From positions 1 to 7,851 of the forward strand of contig JAEYQF010000036.1 of assembly GCA_023410155.1 (NCBI GenBank): DNA of 7,851 bases, written 5' to 3'. How positions within the stretch are numbered: position 1 is the stretch's first letter; each line of letters begins with the position of its first letter. The DNA is from Verrucomicrobiota bacterium (GTDB taxonomy: Bacteria > Verrucomicrobiota > Verrucomicrobiia > Opitutales > Opitutaceae). A program made the translations under genes and the position numbers. Shown piece after piece: positions 1 through 6,441 of this stretch. The notes below the pieces were generated by a model that was not told the DNA's origin, did not search any database, and saw nothing but the letters and a program-made list of their open reading frames with translations.

Positions 1-1
1 C

Positions 2-133
2 CTGCAGACCGTTCCGGCGGAGCAACTGCGGTTCTCGACCGCGCCGACGTTCCAGCCGTCCGATCTCTCGCTACGCAAGCAGCGCGATGTTTCGCCGGAA
101 GCCGAGATGACGGCCTTCCGTTTTCAGCGCTGA
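2..133 (+). CDS. 3' end of an unrecognised gene (partial)
   Basis: An open frame enters from the left edge and ends at TGA 131-133, giving the last 43 residues of a protein with the C-terminus EAEMTAFRFQR. About four fifths of its codons end in G or C, as expected for a real gene in this GC-rich DNA. The stop lies exactly where the convergent ruvA gene ends, with no bases between them. The tail is polar and proline-containing, with no membrane segment or recognisable motif, so I cannot assign a product. A second frame is also open across the edge but runs on into the ruvA antisense, which makes it less credible. Confidence 0.55.
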   Translation: MQTVPAEQLRFSTAPTFQPSDLSLRKQRDVSPEAEMTAFRFQR

Positions 134-146
134 TCAGTTCAGCGCT
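126..146. terminator. Palindrome spanning two abutting convergent stop codons
   Basis: AGCGCTGA (126-133) and TCAGCGCT (139-146) form a perfect 8-bp stem around the 5-nt loop TCAGT. The TGA of the + strand gene (131-133) lies in the left arm and the minus-strand TGA of ruvA (134-136) in the loop. A hairpin between convergent genes suggests a shared bidirectional terminator. However, neither strand has a proper U-tract after the stem (CGTTT on +, GAAAA on -), so intrinsic termination is only a possibility. Confidence 0.35.
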
Positions 147-739
147 CGTTTGATCAGCGCCTCGGTGGTCGCTCCGGCACCGAGCGCGAGGGCGGCGCGA
201 CGCACTGCTTGATCCGCGTCAGCCGCCTTGTAGCCAAGCGCAACGAGGGCTGCGATGGCATCACGATGCGGGCTGTCGCCCGAGTGCTCCGCCGGCTCTG
301 AGCCGGCGGTGGTGGACGAGTCGGTGGAAGAGGATGCGCCGACCTTCGCCTTCAATTCGACGACAAGCCGCTCGGCGGTTTTTTTGCCGATACCCGGGCA
401 CTTCGCGAGCGTGGCGACATCGCCCATCCGGATCGCGCTTTCGAGCAGTGGCAGCGATAAGCGGCTCATGATCGTCAGCGCGGACTTCGGGCCGATGCCG
501 GTCACGTGTTCGATCATCAGCCGGAAAAAGTCGCGCTCCGCCGGCGTTGCGAAACCATAGAGCGTCTGCGCATCTTCGCGATAGATCACGAGCGTGTGCA
601 GCTTCACGCTCGCACCGGCATCCGGGAGCTTTTCCGCGGTCGTGACCGGGATGTTCACCTCGTAGCCGAGGCCGTTGAGCTCGATCACCGCGTGCAGCGG
701 TGTGGCCGAAACCAACGTGCCTTGGATCGAAGTAATCAT
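134..739 (-). CDS. ruvA: Holliday junction branch migration protein RuvA
   Basis: RuvA binds four-way Holliday junctions as a tetramer and loads the RuvB motor, which drives branch migration in recombination and fork repair. The 201-residue product matches the family length (E. coli about 203). It begins MITSIQGTL, the N-terminal OB-fold. The acidic pin residues E55 and D56 are present in YREDAQTLYGF. Two helix-hairpin-helix motifs follow: VTGIGPKSAL (79-88) and CPGIGKKTAERLVVELK (114-130). A Ser/Thr-rich linker (about 136-157) leads to domain III, the RuvB-contact domain with ALVALGY. The frame stays open far upstream, but the start is fixed at ATG 737-739 by homology and by its one-base overlap with the dapB stop (TGATG), which suggests translational coupling. 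Neither ruvB nor ruvC is in the window. Confidence 0.97.
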   Translation of the reverse strand: MITSIQGTLVSATPLHAVIELNGLGYEVNIPVTTAEKLPDAGASVKLHTLVIYREDAQTLYGFATPAERDFFRLMIEHVTGIGPKSALTIMSRLSLPLLESAIRMGDVATLAKCPGIGKKTAERLVVELKAKVGASSSTDSSTTAGSEPAEHSGDSPHRDAIAALVALGYKAADADQAVRRAALALGAGATTEALIKRALN

Positions 740-1470
740 CACTTCAGCCCGAGCACGTCTTGCATGTCGTAAACTCCAGCGGCCTGCGAGACGACCCACT
801 GCGCTGCACGCAATGCGCCGCGCGCGAAGATCCCGCGATCGCTCGCCTTGTGCGTGAGTTCCAGGCGTTCGCCGAGCGCGGCGAAGAGCACCGTGTGATC
901 GCCCACGACATCGCCACCGCGCAACGAGTGAATGCCCACTTCGCTCGACGTGCGCTCGCCAGTGATGCCCTCGCGGCCGTGGCGGAGCGCGTCGCCGCCG
1001 AGCTTGCGCTCTTCGAGAATGATCTCGAGCAAACGCGCGGCGGTGCCGCTCGGCGCGTCCTTTTTGAAACGGTGATGCATCTCGATCACCTCGGCGTCGT
1101 AGTCTGCGCCGAGCACGCCTGCGGCGCGGCGCGTGAGCGCGTAGAGCAGATTCACGCCCACGGAATAGTTGCCGGCCCACACGCACGGAACTTTCGCGGC
1201 GAGTGCGAGCAGCGCCTTCTTTTCGTCGGCCGAGTGGCCGGTGGTGCCGATCACGACCGGCTTGTTCGCGGCGATCGCGGTTTCGAGGAGCGCGCGCGTG
1301 GCGTGGTGCGAACTGAAATCGACGACTACCTCGGCGCTCGCGAGCGCGTTCGCGAGATTGTCGCCGGCGTCGAGCGCGGCGGCGACCGGGAGCGACATGG
1401 ATTGCGCGGCCTCGAGGAGTGCGCGGCCCATGCGGCCCTTCGCGCCATTGATGATGACTCGCGTGCTCAT
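739..1470 (-). CDS. dapB: 4-hydroxy-tetrahydrodipicolinate reductase
   Basis: DapB uses NAD(P)H to reduce the DapA product to tetrahydrodipicolinate in the cytoplasmic diaminopimelate/lysine pathway. The 243-residue protein has the Rossmann nucleotide loop NGAKGRMG (8-15), DFSS (51-54), GTTG (75-78) and NYSVGVNL (101-108). The catalytic segment EMHHRFKKDAPSGTA (130-144) has H132/H133 and K136 aligning with E. coli H159/H160 and K163. The segment RGGDVVGDHTVLF (184-196) follows, and near the C-terminus ASDRGIFARGA matches the family. It is shorter than the E. coli enzyme (273) because the N-terminal domain is compact, as in other short DapBs. It lies 3 bp after the dapA stop, and its own stop overlaps the ruvA start. 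No Shine-Dalgarno is visible, so translation may be coupled to dapA. Confidence 0.97.
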   Translation of the reverse strand: MSTRVIINGAKGRMGRALLEAAQSMSLPVAAALDAGDNLANALASAEVVVDFSSHHATRALLETAIAANKPVVIGTTGHSADEKKALLALAAKVPCVWAGNYSVGVNLLYALTRRAAGVLGADYDAEVIEMHHRFKKDAPSGTAARLLEIILEERKLGGDALRHGREGITGERTSSEVGIHSLRGGDVVGDHTVLFAALGERLELTHKASDRGIFARGALRAAQWVVSQAAGVYDMQDVLGLK

Positions 1471-1473
1471 GGC

Positions 1474-2361
1474 TTACTTGCGAAGCGCGGCAAGCGCCTT
1501 GGTGAGCACTTGCAGATTGGCAGGCGAGATCTCGGAAAGCGGCGCGCGCACTTCGGCGGAACGCATGAGACCGGCTCGCTTGAGGGCGACCTTGATCGGC
1601 ACCGGATTCGGCTCGATGAAGAGCGACTTGAAGATCGGGTAGAGCTTGCGGTGAAGCTTCGCGGCTTTCGCGAACTCGTCGGCGCGCGCGAGCTTCACGA
1701 GCTGCGCGACTTCGCGCACGAAGAGATTCGACGCGACGCTGATGACACCTTCCGCGCCGACCGACATGAACGGCACCGTCAGCGCATCGTCGCCGCACAG
1801 CACCACGATGTCGTCGCCCATGGCCTGCTTGAGCTGGTCGACGCGATCGACGTTGCCGCCCGCTTCCTTGATCCAGCGCACGTGCTTGTATTTGGCGGCC
1901 AGGCGCTCGACGACCGGCACGCTGATCTCGATACCGCAGCGACCAGGAATCGAATATAGAATGATCGGTTTGTCCGTGGCGTCCGCGACCGCGCAATAGT
2001 GACGAAACAAACCTTCCTGGCTCGGTTTGTTGTAGTATGGCGCCACCACGAGCATCGCGTCCGCGCCCGCTGCGTGTGCGAGCTCGGTGAACCCGACCGC
2101 TTCCTGCGTGGAGTTGGAGCCCGTGCCCGCGATCACCGGCACGCGACCGCGCGCTGCGGCGATGACCGCGCGCACGACATCCATGTGTTCCTCGTGGCTC
2201 AACGTCGGCGACTCACCGGTCGTGCCGACCGGCACGAGTCCATCCACGCCTCCTTTGACCTGATAAGCCACGAGTTTCGCGAGTTCGTCGAAAGCGATCT
2301 CGTGTTGATAAAAAGGTGTAACAAGCGCCGTGATGGTGCCGGTGAGCGGACGGAGTTTCAT
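1474..2361 (-). CDS. dapA: 4-hydroxy-tetrahydrodipicolinate synthase
   Basis: DapA condenses pyruvate with aspartate-semialdehyde, the committed step towards diaminopimelate and lysine. The product is a class I aldolase TIM barrel of 295 residues, a typical length. Visible motifs are GTTGES (46-51), where the hydroxyl residues that relay protons lie, PYYNKPSQEG (108-117), the catalytic Tyr in ILYSIPGR (Y136, with R141 for substrate carboxylate binding), and the Schiff-base lysine in WIKEAGG (K165). I chose ATG 2359-2361, giving MKLRPLTGTITALVTPF, which fits family N-termini. An in-frame TTG at 2371-2373 would add four residues. It has AAGG five bases upstream, so it cannot be excluded. This is the first gene of the dapA-dapB-ruvA block and probably carries its promoter. 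Confidence 0.97.
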   Translation of the reverse strand: MKLRPLTGTITALVTPFYQHEIAFDELAKLVAYQVKGGVDGLVPVGTTGESPTLSHEEHMDVVRAVIAAARGRVPVIAGTGSNSTQEAVGFTELAHAAGADAMLVVAPYYNKPSQEGLFRHYCAVADATDKPIILYSIPGRCGIEISVPVVERLAAKYKHVRWIKEAGGNVDRVDQLKQAMGDDIVVLCGDDALTVPFMSVGAEGVISVASNLFVREVAQLVKLARADEFAKAAKLHRKLYPIFKSLFIEPNPVPIKVALKRAGLMRSAEVRAPLSEISPANLQVLTKALAALRK

Positions 2362-2431
2362 GTATGCGGGCAAAGTAGCCTTGCTAGGACAAAGCAGGGC
2401 GAATTATGGAATCCGCAACGCTTTTTTGCCC
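2362..2431. promoter_or_regulatory. Divergent promoter region between dapA and the pilT-like gene
   Basis: This 70-bp gap must hold promoters for both directions. It is locally AT-richer than the genes. On the minus strand CATAAT (2408 to 2403) matches five of six bases of a -10 box about 40 bp before the dapA ATG, but no good -35 lies at the right spacing. On the + strand TTGCTA (2381-2386) resembles a -35 box with only a poor -10 near 2404-2410. An inverted repeat GGGCAAA (2368-2374) / TTTGCCC (2425-2431) brackets the gap, one arm beside each start codon. Confidence 0.35.
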
Positions 2432-3535
2432 ATGTCAGCCCTCACACCGCACACAGAAATCATCAATGATCTGCTCAAGCTGGCGGTGGATAGCGGAGTG
2501 AGCGACGTCATCATCAAGTCCAATAAACCTGGATACGTCCGCCTCGCCGGAAAACTGAAGCCCGTCGAGATGGATCCGATCACGTCGCCGGAGGCGCAGG
2601 CCTTCGTCGAGGAGCACGTGCCGAAGGTTTTTGCGCAACGCTGGGATGACGAGGGGCAGGTCGATTTCGCCTATGCCGCCGATGGCATCGGACGTTTCCG
2701 TGTGAACGCATTTCACCAGCGGGGACTGGTCAGCATCGTGCTGCGTCACATCAAGAGCATCGTGCCCAACTTCGAGCAGCTTGGGCTCGGGCAGACCGCC
2801 GACGCCCTGATAAAACTTGCCCAGGCCAAGGACGGCATCCTCCTCGTCTGCGGCGCCACCGGCTCCGGCAAGAGCTCCACGATGGCTGCCATGTTGAGCT
2901 GGGTGAATCACAACCTCGACAAACACATCGTCACCATCGAGGACCCCATCGAATACACGTTCCAGGACGAGAAGTCGCTCTTCCAGCAACGCGAGATCGG
3001 GCTCGATGTGCCGAGCTTCGATTTGGCGATCAAGGCTGTCCTGCGCCAAAACCCCGACATCATCCTCATCGGCGAAATGCGCGACCGCGAAACCTTCGAG
3101 ACCGCGATTTCGGCGGCCGAGACCGGCCATCTGGTTTTCTCGACGATGCACGCGGCCACCGTCGCGCAATCGCTCACCCGCCTCTTCGAGTTCTTCCCGC
3201 CTGAGGAGCAACTGCAGGCACGCCGCGCCATCGCGGGATCGCTCCGCGGATTTGTCTGCCAGAAGCTCATCCCGGCGCTCGAAGGCGGCGGCCGGGTGCC
3301 GTGCAACGAAATCCTCACCGCCGATGCTGTGGTGAAGAACCTGATCCTCGAAGGTCAGTTTGAGAAGATCCAAGGCATCCTCGACGGCAGCGGTGACTCG
3401 AGCAGCTTCTCGTTCAACAAGGATCTCTACCGGCTGATCAAAGCTGGAAAGATCAGCAAGGCCGACGGCCTCCGCTTCTCGCCGAACCCTCAGGCTCTCG
3501 ATATGAACCTGAAGGGCATCTTCATCAAAACGTGA
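2432..3535 (+). CDS. PilT/PilU-family type IV pilus retraction ATPase
   Basis: This is a hexameric secretion-type ATPase of the kind that powers pilus retraction in twitching motility at the inner membrane base. The 367-residue product has an N-terminal PAS-like region (about 1-100, with SDVIIKSNKPGYVRLAG). It is followed by Walker A GATGSGKSST (141-150), the Asp box TIEDPIEY (168-175), Walker B DIILIGEMRD (209-218) and the His box GHLVFSTMHA (232-241). Near the C-terminus AVVKNLILEGQFEKIQ (299-314) resembles the PilT AIRNLIRE motif, while VCQKLIP and FNKDLYRLIKAGKIS look closer to PilU. I therefore leave the symbol blank. ATG 2432 was chosen because family similarity begins there; upstream ATGs in the frame run into dapA. 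No other pilus genes are nearby, so it appears to be an orphan copy. Confidence 0.92.
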   Translation: MSALTPHTEIINDLLKLAVDSGVSDVIIKSNKPGYVRLAGKLKPVEMDPITSPEAQAFVEEHVPKVFAQRWDDEGQVDFAYAADGIGRFRVNAFHQRGLVSIVLRHIKSIVPNFEQLGLGQTADALIKLAQAKDGILLVCGATGSGKSSTMAAMLSWVNHNLDKHIVTIEDPIEYTFQDEKSLFQQREIGLDVPSFDLAIKAVLRQNPDIILIGEMRDRETFETAISAAETGHLVFSTMHAATVAQSLTRLFEFFPPEEQLQARRAIAGSLRGFVCQKLIPALEGGGRVPCNEILTADAVVKNLILEGQFEKIQGILDGSGDSSSFSFNKDLYRLIKAGKISKADGLRFSPNPQALDMNLKGIFIKT

Positions 3536-3559
3536 GCCGCGCCCGAGTGCGGCTCGGGT
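3534..3559 (+). terminator. Possible hairpin at the end of the pilT-like gene
   Basis: Two mutually exclusive stems can form just at the stop codon: GAGCCGC (3534-3540) with GCGGCTC (3549-3555), or CCCGAG (3542-3547) with CTCGGG (3553-3558). There is no U-tract afterwards, so this is either a weak terminator or simply part of the repeat array that starts here. Confidence 0.25.
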
Positions 3560-3568
3560 CGCGCCCCA

Positions 3569-3598
3569 GTTCGCACCGAGTCGCGCGCAGGTGCGGAC
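3569..3598 (+). promoter_or_regulatory. Hairpin formed between repeat units 2 and 3
   Basis: GTTCGCACC (3569-3577) can pair with GGTGCGGAC (3590-3598) over nine base pairs with a single G-U wobble and a 12-nt loop. The left arm carries the reverse complement of the usual start of the unit, so the pairing depends on unit 2 differing from the other copies. If transcribed, this would be a structured leader or 3' end. Function is unknown. Confidence 0.35.
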
Positions 3599-3611
3599 AC
3601 GGTCGGGACAA

Positions 3612-3634
3612 GGTGCGGCTCGATTCGAGCCACC
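3612..3634 (+). promoter_or_regulatory. Hairpin within repeat unit 4
   Basis: GGCTCGA (3617-3623) and TCGAGCC (3625-3631) are reverse complements around one base, which leaves a realistic RNA stem of five pairs with a five-base loop. GGT (3612-3614) and ACC (3632-3634) can extend the stem across a two-base bulge. No U-tract follows. It could equally be a palindromic protein-binding site in DNA. Confidence 0.35.
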
Positions 3635-3727
3635 GTGGAGAGCAGGTCGCGCCGAGGGCTGGATCGAGCGGAACTTTTTCGGGCTTGGATTTCGCAAAGG
3701 CGGGCGATTGTCTGTTCCGTTTCCACC

Positions 3728-4639
3728 ATGGCACTGGCACTTCTTTTCGCAGGACAAGGCGCCCAAAAAGTGGGCATGGGCAAATCGCTCTACGAGCAGT
3801 CGGCCGCGGCGCGTGCGCTGTATGAGCAGGCCAACACTGTGCTCGGCTGGGACCTGACGAAGATCTCGTTCGAGGGTCCCGAGGGCGAACTGACGCAGAC
3901 AAAAGTCTGCCAGCCGGCGTTGTTCGTGCATGGCATGGCGCTGCTCGCGGCGTTGCAGGAGGCCGGAAAGGTGCCGGCGGGCGAACCGAAGTTCGCGCTG
4001 GGCTTGAGCCTCGGCGAGGTGACTGCCTACACGGCGGCGGGTGTGTTCGATTTTGCGACGGGTCTTCGCGTCGTGGCGGAGCGCGGTCGGCTGATGCAGA
4101 TGGCGTGTGAAACGACCACGGGCGGCATGGCCGCGATCGTGGGCGAGGACCGCGAGAAGGTCGCGGAGCTGTGCCGCGAGTTCGATGTCGAGGCGGCGAA
4201 TTTCAACGCTCCCGGCCAGATCGTGATCTCGGGCGAGAAGGCCAAGATCGACGCGGCGGTCGCGGGTGGAAAGGCGCGCGGCATGAAGAAGGTGATCCCG
4301 CTGGTCGTCGCGGGCGCGTATCACTCGCGCTTGATGGAACCGGCGCGCGCGGAGTTTGCAGCGTTTTTGGAAAATATCCCGTTTGCGGCGCCGAAGTTCA
4401 CGGTGCTCACGAACACGACGGGCCAAGTCGTCAGCGAGCCGGCGGCGATCAAGGCCGCGCTGGTGAAGCAGGTCGTGTCGTCAGTGTTGTGGGAAGACTG
4501 CATGCGCAGCGTGGCGGGCGCCGGTGCGAACGAGTTCTGGGAACTAGGGCCAGGCGGAGTGCTCGCGGGTCTTGCGCGCCGCACCGAGAAAGCCTGGTCG
4601 GTGAAAAGCTTTTCGGAGTTCTCCGAAGTGACTGCCTGA
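3728..4639 (+). CDS. fabD: Malonyl-CoA:ACP transacylase FabD
   Basis: FabD transfers malonyl from CoA to acyl carrier protein, supplying the extender unit for type II fatty acid synthesis in the cytoplasm. The product has 303 residues (E. coli about 309). It starts MALALLFAGQGAQ, giving the oxyanion-hole Gln (Q10). The nucleophile elbow is GLSLGE (92-97) with S94. R119 binds the malonyl carboxylate, NFNAPGQIVISG (158-169) is conserved, the catalytic His is H199 in GAYHSRLM, Q248 is present, and GPGGVLAGL closes the fold. The elbow has Leu where E. coli has His (GHSLG), a variant also seen in other FabDs. The frame is open upstream to 3635, but ATG 3728 matches the family start. No Shine-Dalgarno or clear promoter is visible. 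lepA follows after 4 bp. Confidence 0.96.
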   Translation: MALALLFAGQGAQKVGMGKSLYEQSAAARALYEQANTVLGWDLTKISFEGPEGELTQTKVCQPALFVHGMALLAALQEAGKVPAGEPKFALGLSLGEVTAYTAAGVFDFATGLRVVAERGRLMQMACETTTGGMAAIVGEDREKVAELCREFDVEAANFNAPGQIVISGEKAKIDAAVAGGKARGMKKVIPLVVAGAYHSRLMEPARAEFAAFLENIPFAAPKFTVLTNTTGQVVSEPAAIKAALVKQVVSSVLWEDCMRSVAGAGANEFWELGPGGVLAGLARRTEKAWSVKSFSEFSEVTA

Positions 4640-4643
4640 TTTG

Positions 4644-6440
4644 ATGGATTCCACACACACACGAAATTTCTGCATCATCGCTCACGTCGATCACGGGAAG
4701 ACGACGCTGTCGGACCGCCTGCTCGAGTTCACCAACACCGTCGAGCAGCGGGTCATGACCGACCAGCATCTCGACGCGATGGATCTCGAGAAGGAGCGCG
4801 GCATCACGATCAAGTCGCACCCGGTCACGATGACTTACCGCGCGAAGAGCGGGCAGGCCTACAAGCTCAACCTCATGGACACGCCGGGGCACGTGGACTT
4901 CTCCTACGAAGTCTCGCGCAGTCTCGCGGCTTGCGAAGGCGCGGTGCTCCTCATCGACGCGGCGCAAGGCGTCGAGGCTCAGACGGTGGCCAACGCGCAT
5001 CTGGCGTTCAGTCAGCACCTGAAGGTCATCCCGGTCATCAACAAGATCGACCTGCCGAGCGCCAACCTCGAGCTGTGCCTCAAGCAGATGGAGGATATCC
5101 TCACGATCCCCGCCGAGGAGGCGATCCTCGCGAGCGGCAAGGCGGGTATCGGCATCGAGGACATCCTGGAGGCGGTGGTCGCCCGCGTGCCGCCGCCGCG
5201 TTGGGCGGAGTATCCGCAGACGCGCGCGCTGGTGTTCGATTCGCTCTACGACTCGTATCGCGGCGTCATCGCCTACGTGCGCGTGTTTTCCGGCTCGATC
5301 AAGGCCGGTGAGCACATGCTCCTGATGAGCAACGGCGTGAAGTCCGAGGTGAAGGAAGTCGGCGTGTTCATGCCGAAGATGGAGAAGATCGCCACCCTCG
5401 GGGCGGGGGACGTCGGCTACATCGTTTCCACGGTGAAGGACACGGCGGATATCAAGACGGGCGACACGATCACGATTTCGTCCAAGCCGGCCGCGGAGAT
5501 GTTGCCCGGTTACAAAGAGGTTCGGCCGATGGTGTTTTGCGGATTGTATCCGGTCGAAACGTCGGACTACGAGAAGTTGAAAGCGGCGCTGGGTCGACTG
5601 CGACTCAACGACGCGGCGTTTGTCTACTCATCGGAGAGTTCGGTCGCGCTGGGTTTCGGCTTCCGGTGCGGCTTCCTCGGACTGCTCCACATGGAGATCA
5701 TCCAGGAACGCGTGCGCCGTGAGCACGACGTGGACATCATCTCCACGTATCCGAGCGTCGTGTATCACGTAATCAAGCACGGCGAGGTGAAGATCGAGGT
5801 GGACAACCCCGTGAATCTGCCGGACCCCGGCGAGATCGTGGAAATCCGCGAGCCCACGATCAAGGCGGCGATCCACATCCCCAACGATTCGATGGGCGAC
5901 ATCCTTTCGCTCATCATGGAAAAGCGCGGGGTGGTCGATCATACCGACACGTTGGACATGAATCGCGTGATGCTGACATGCACGCTGCCGCTCAACGAAA
6001 TCCTCGTCGATTTCAACGACCGCCTGAAGAGCATCACCCACGGCTACGGCTCGATGGATTACGAGCTGGGTGAGTATCACGCGGCGGACCTCGTGAAGAT
6101 GGAGATTCTCGTCAACGGCGACCCCGTCGACGCGTTTGCCAGCATCGTGCATCGCGACAAGGCGGAGGGGAAGGGCCGCGAACTTTGCGAGAAGCTCGCC
6201 GATATCATCCCGCCGCAGATGTTCAAAGTCGCGATTCAGGCTGCGATCGGCGGCAAGATCATCGCCCGCGATAACGTGAAGGAGATGCGGAAAGACGTGA
6301 CCGCGAAGTGCTATGGCGGCGACATCAGTCGCAAGCGTAAGCTCCTCGACAAGCAGAAGGAGGGCAAAAAGAAGATGAAACAGTTTGGTCGCGTTTCGAT
6401 CCCATCCGATGCGTTTATCAAGGTGTTGAAAACCAACTGA
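4644..6440 (+). CDS. lepA: Elongation factor 4 (LepA), ribosome-associated GTPase
   Basis: LepA is a translational GTPase that binds ribosomes and has been linked to back-translocation and to ribosome assembly or initiation. The 598-residue protein is full length (E. coli 599). G1 is AHVDHGKT (13-20), G2 ERGITIK (51-57), G3 DTPGH (79-83), G4 NKID (133-136) and G5 ASGKAGIG (163-170). These are followed by the EF-G-like beta-barrel and domains III and V. The LepA-specific C-terminal domain is clear: CYGGDISRKRKLLDKQKEG, then KMKQFGRVSIPSDAF. The start is ATG 4644, although an in-frame TTG lies immediately before it. It sits 4 bp after fabD and 1 bp before lepB, so the three are almost certainly co-transcribed. 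lepA-lepB adjacency is the same as in E. coli. Confidence 0.98.
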   Translation: MDSTHTRNFCIIAHVDHGKTTLSDRLLEFTNTVEQRVMTDQHLDAMDLEKERGITIKSHPVTMTYRAKSGQAYKLNLMDTPGHVDFSYEVSRSLAACEGAVLLIDAAQGVEAQTVANAHLAFSQHLKVIPVINKIDLPSANLELCLKQMEDILTIPAEEAILASGKAGIGIEDILEAVVARVPPPRWAEYPQTRALVFDSLYDSYRGVIAYVRVFSGSIKAGEHMLLMSNGVKSEVKEVGVFMPKMEKIATLGAGDVGYIVSTVKDTADIKTGDTITISSKPAAEMLPGYKEVRPMVFCGLYPVETSDYEKLKAALGRLRLNDAAFVYSSESSVALGFGFRCGFLGLLHMEIIQERVRREHDVDIISTYPSVVYHVIKHGEVKIEVDNPVNLPDPGEIVEIREPTIKAAIHIPNDSMGDILSLIMEKRGVVDHTDTLDMNRVMLTCTLPLNEILVDFNDRLKSITHGYGSMDYELGEYHAADLVKMEILVNGDPVDAFASIVHRDKAEGKGRELCEKLADIIPPQMFKVAIQAAIGGKIIARDNVKEMRKDVTAKCYGGDISRKRKLLDKQKEGKKKMKQFGRVSIPSDAFIKVLKTN

Positions 6441-6441
6441 T

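Larger units (their letters stand above)
3547..3656. repeat. Tandem array of five degenerate 22-bp units
   Basis: Units start at 3547, 3569, 3591, 3613 and 3635, exactly 22 bp apart with no spacers. The left ten positions read roughly GTGCGGMYCG and the following nine RGTCGCGCC, then about MAG. Columns 1, 2, 13, 14, 15 and 17 are identical in all five units, and columns 3-6, 9, 12, 18 and 19 in four of five. A partial unit precedes it (CCGCGCC, 3537-3543) and a decayed one may follow from 3657. A 22-bp period is not a multiple of three, which argues against protein coding. The lack of unique spacers argues against CRISPR. Confidence 0.8.

Noticed and set aside
379..385. Run of seven A on the ruvA sense strand as a frameshift site
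   Set aside because: It encodes the conserved Lys-Lys-Thr of the second helix-hairpin-helix motif (AAA AAA ACC). The phase is not the classic X XXY YYZ heptamer and no stimulatory structure is evident.
760..1959. 399-residue + strand open frame antisense to dapB and dapA
   Set aside because: It mirrors two strongly conserved genes, has a composition typical of antisense of GC-rich codons, and shows no recognisable domain.
134..1996. 620-residue minus-strand open frame containing RuvA at its end
   Set aside because: Only the last 201 residues match RuvA. The upstream part overlaps dapB and dapA in another frame and is Arg-rich low-quality sequence, open because of high GC.
3536..3671. CRISPR array
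   Set aside because: The units are only 22 bp, directly adjacent and degenerate, with no unique spacers and no cas genes in the window.
3685..3713. TTGGAT with a -10 candidate at about 3708 as the fabD promoter
   Set aside because: At 17-bp spacing the -10 position reads TTGTCT, only two of six matches, so I do not annotate it.
3532..3825. Small + strand open frame over the repeat array into fabD
   Set aside because: It overlaps the fabD start in another frame, and its residues derive from the non-triplet repeat, so there is no sign of coding selection.
3995..4012. FabD nucleophile elbow reading GLSLGE instead of GHSLGE as a lost active site
   Set aside because: The serine, catalytic histidine H199, R119 and both conserved glutamines are present, and GLSLG variants occur in other FabD proteins.
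2435..4426. 663-residue minus-strand open frame across the pilT-like gene, the repeat gap and fabD
   Set aside because: It is antisense to two clear genes and crosses a 22-bp-period array that would shift its reading frame from copy to copy. A real protein would not be expected to have this shape.
4652..4662. Short CA dinucleotide tract at the start of lepA as a phase-variable repeat
   Set aside because: Only five and a half CA units in a housekeeping gene. This is too short to expect regular slippage, and the codons read sensibly.
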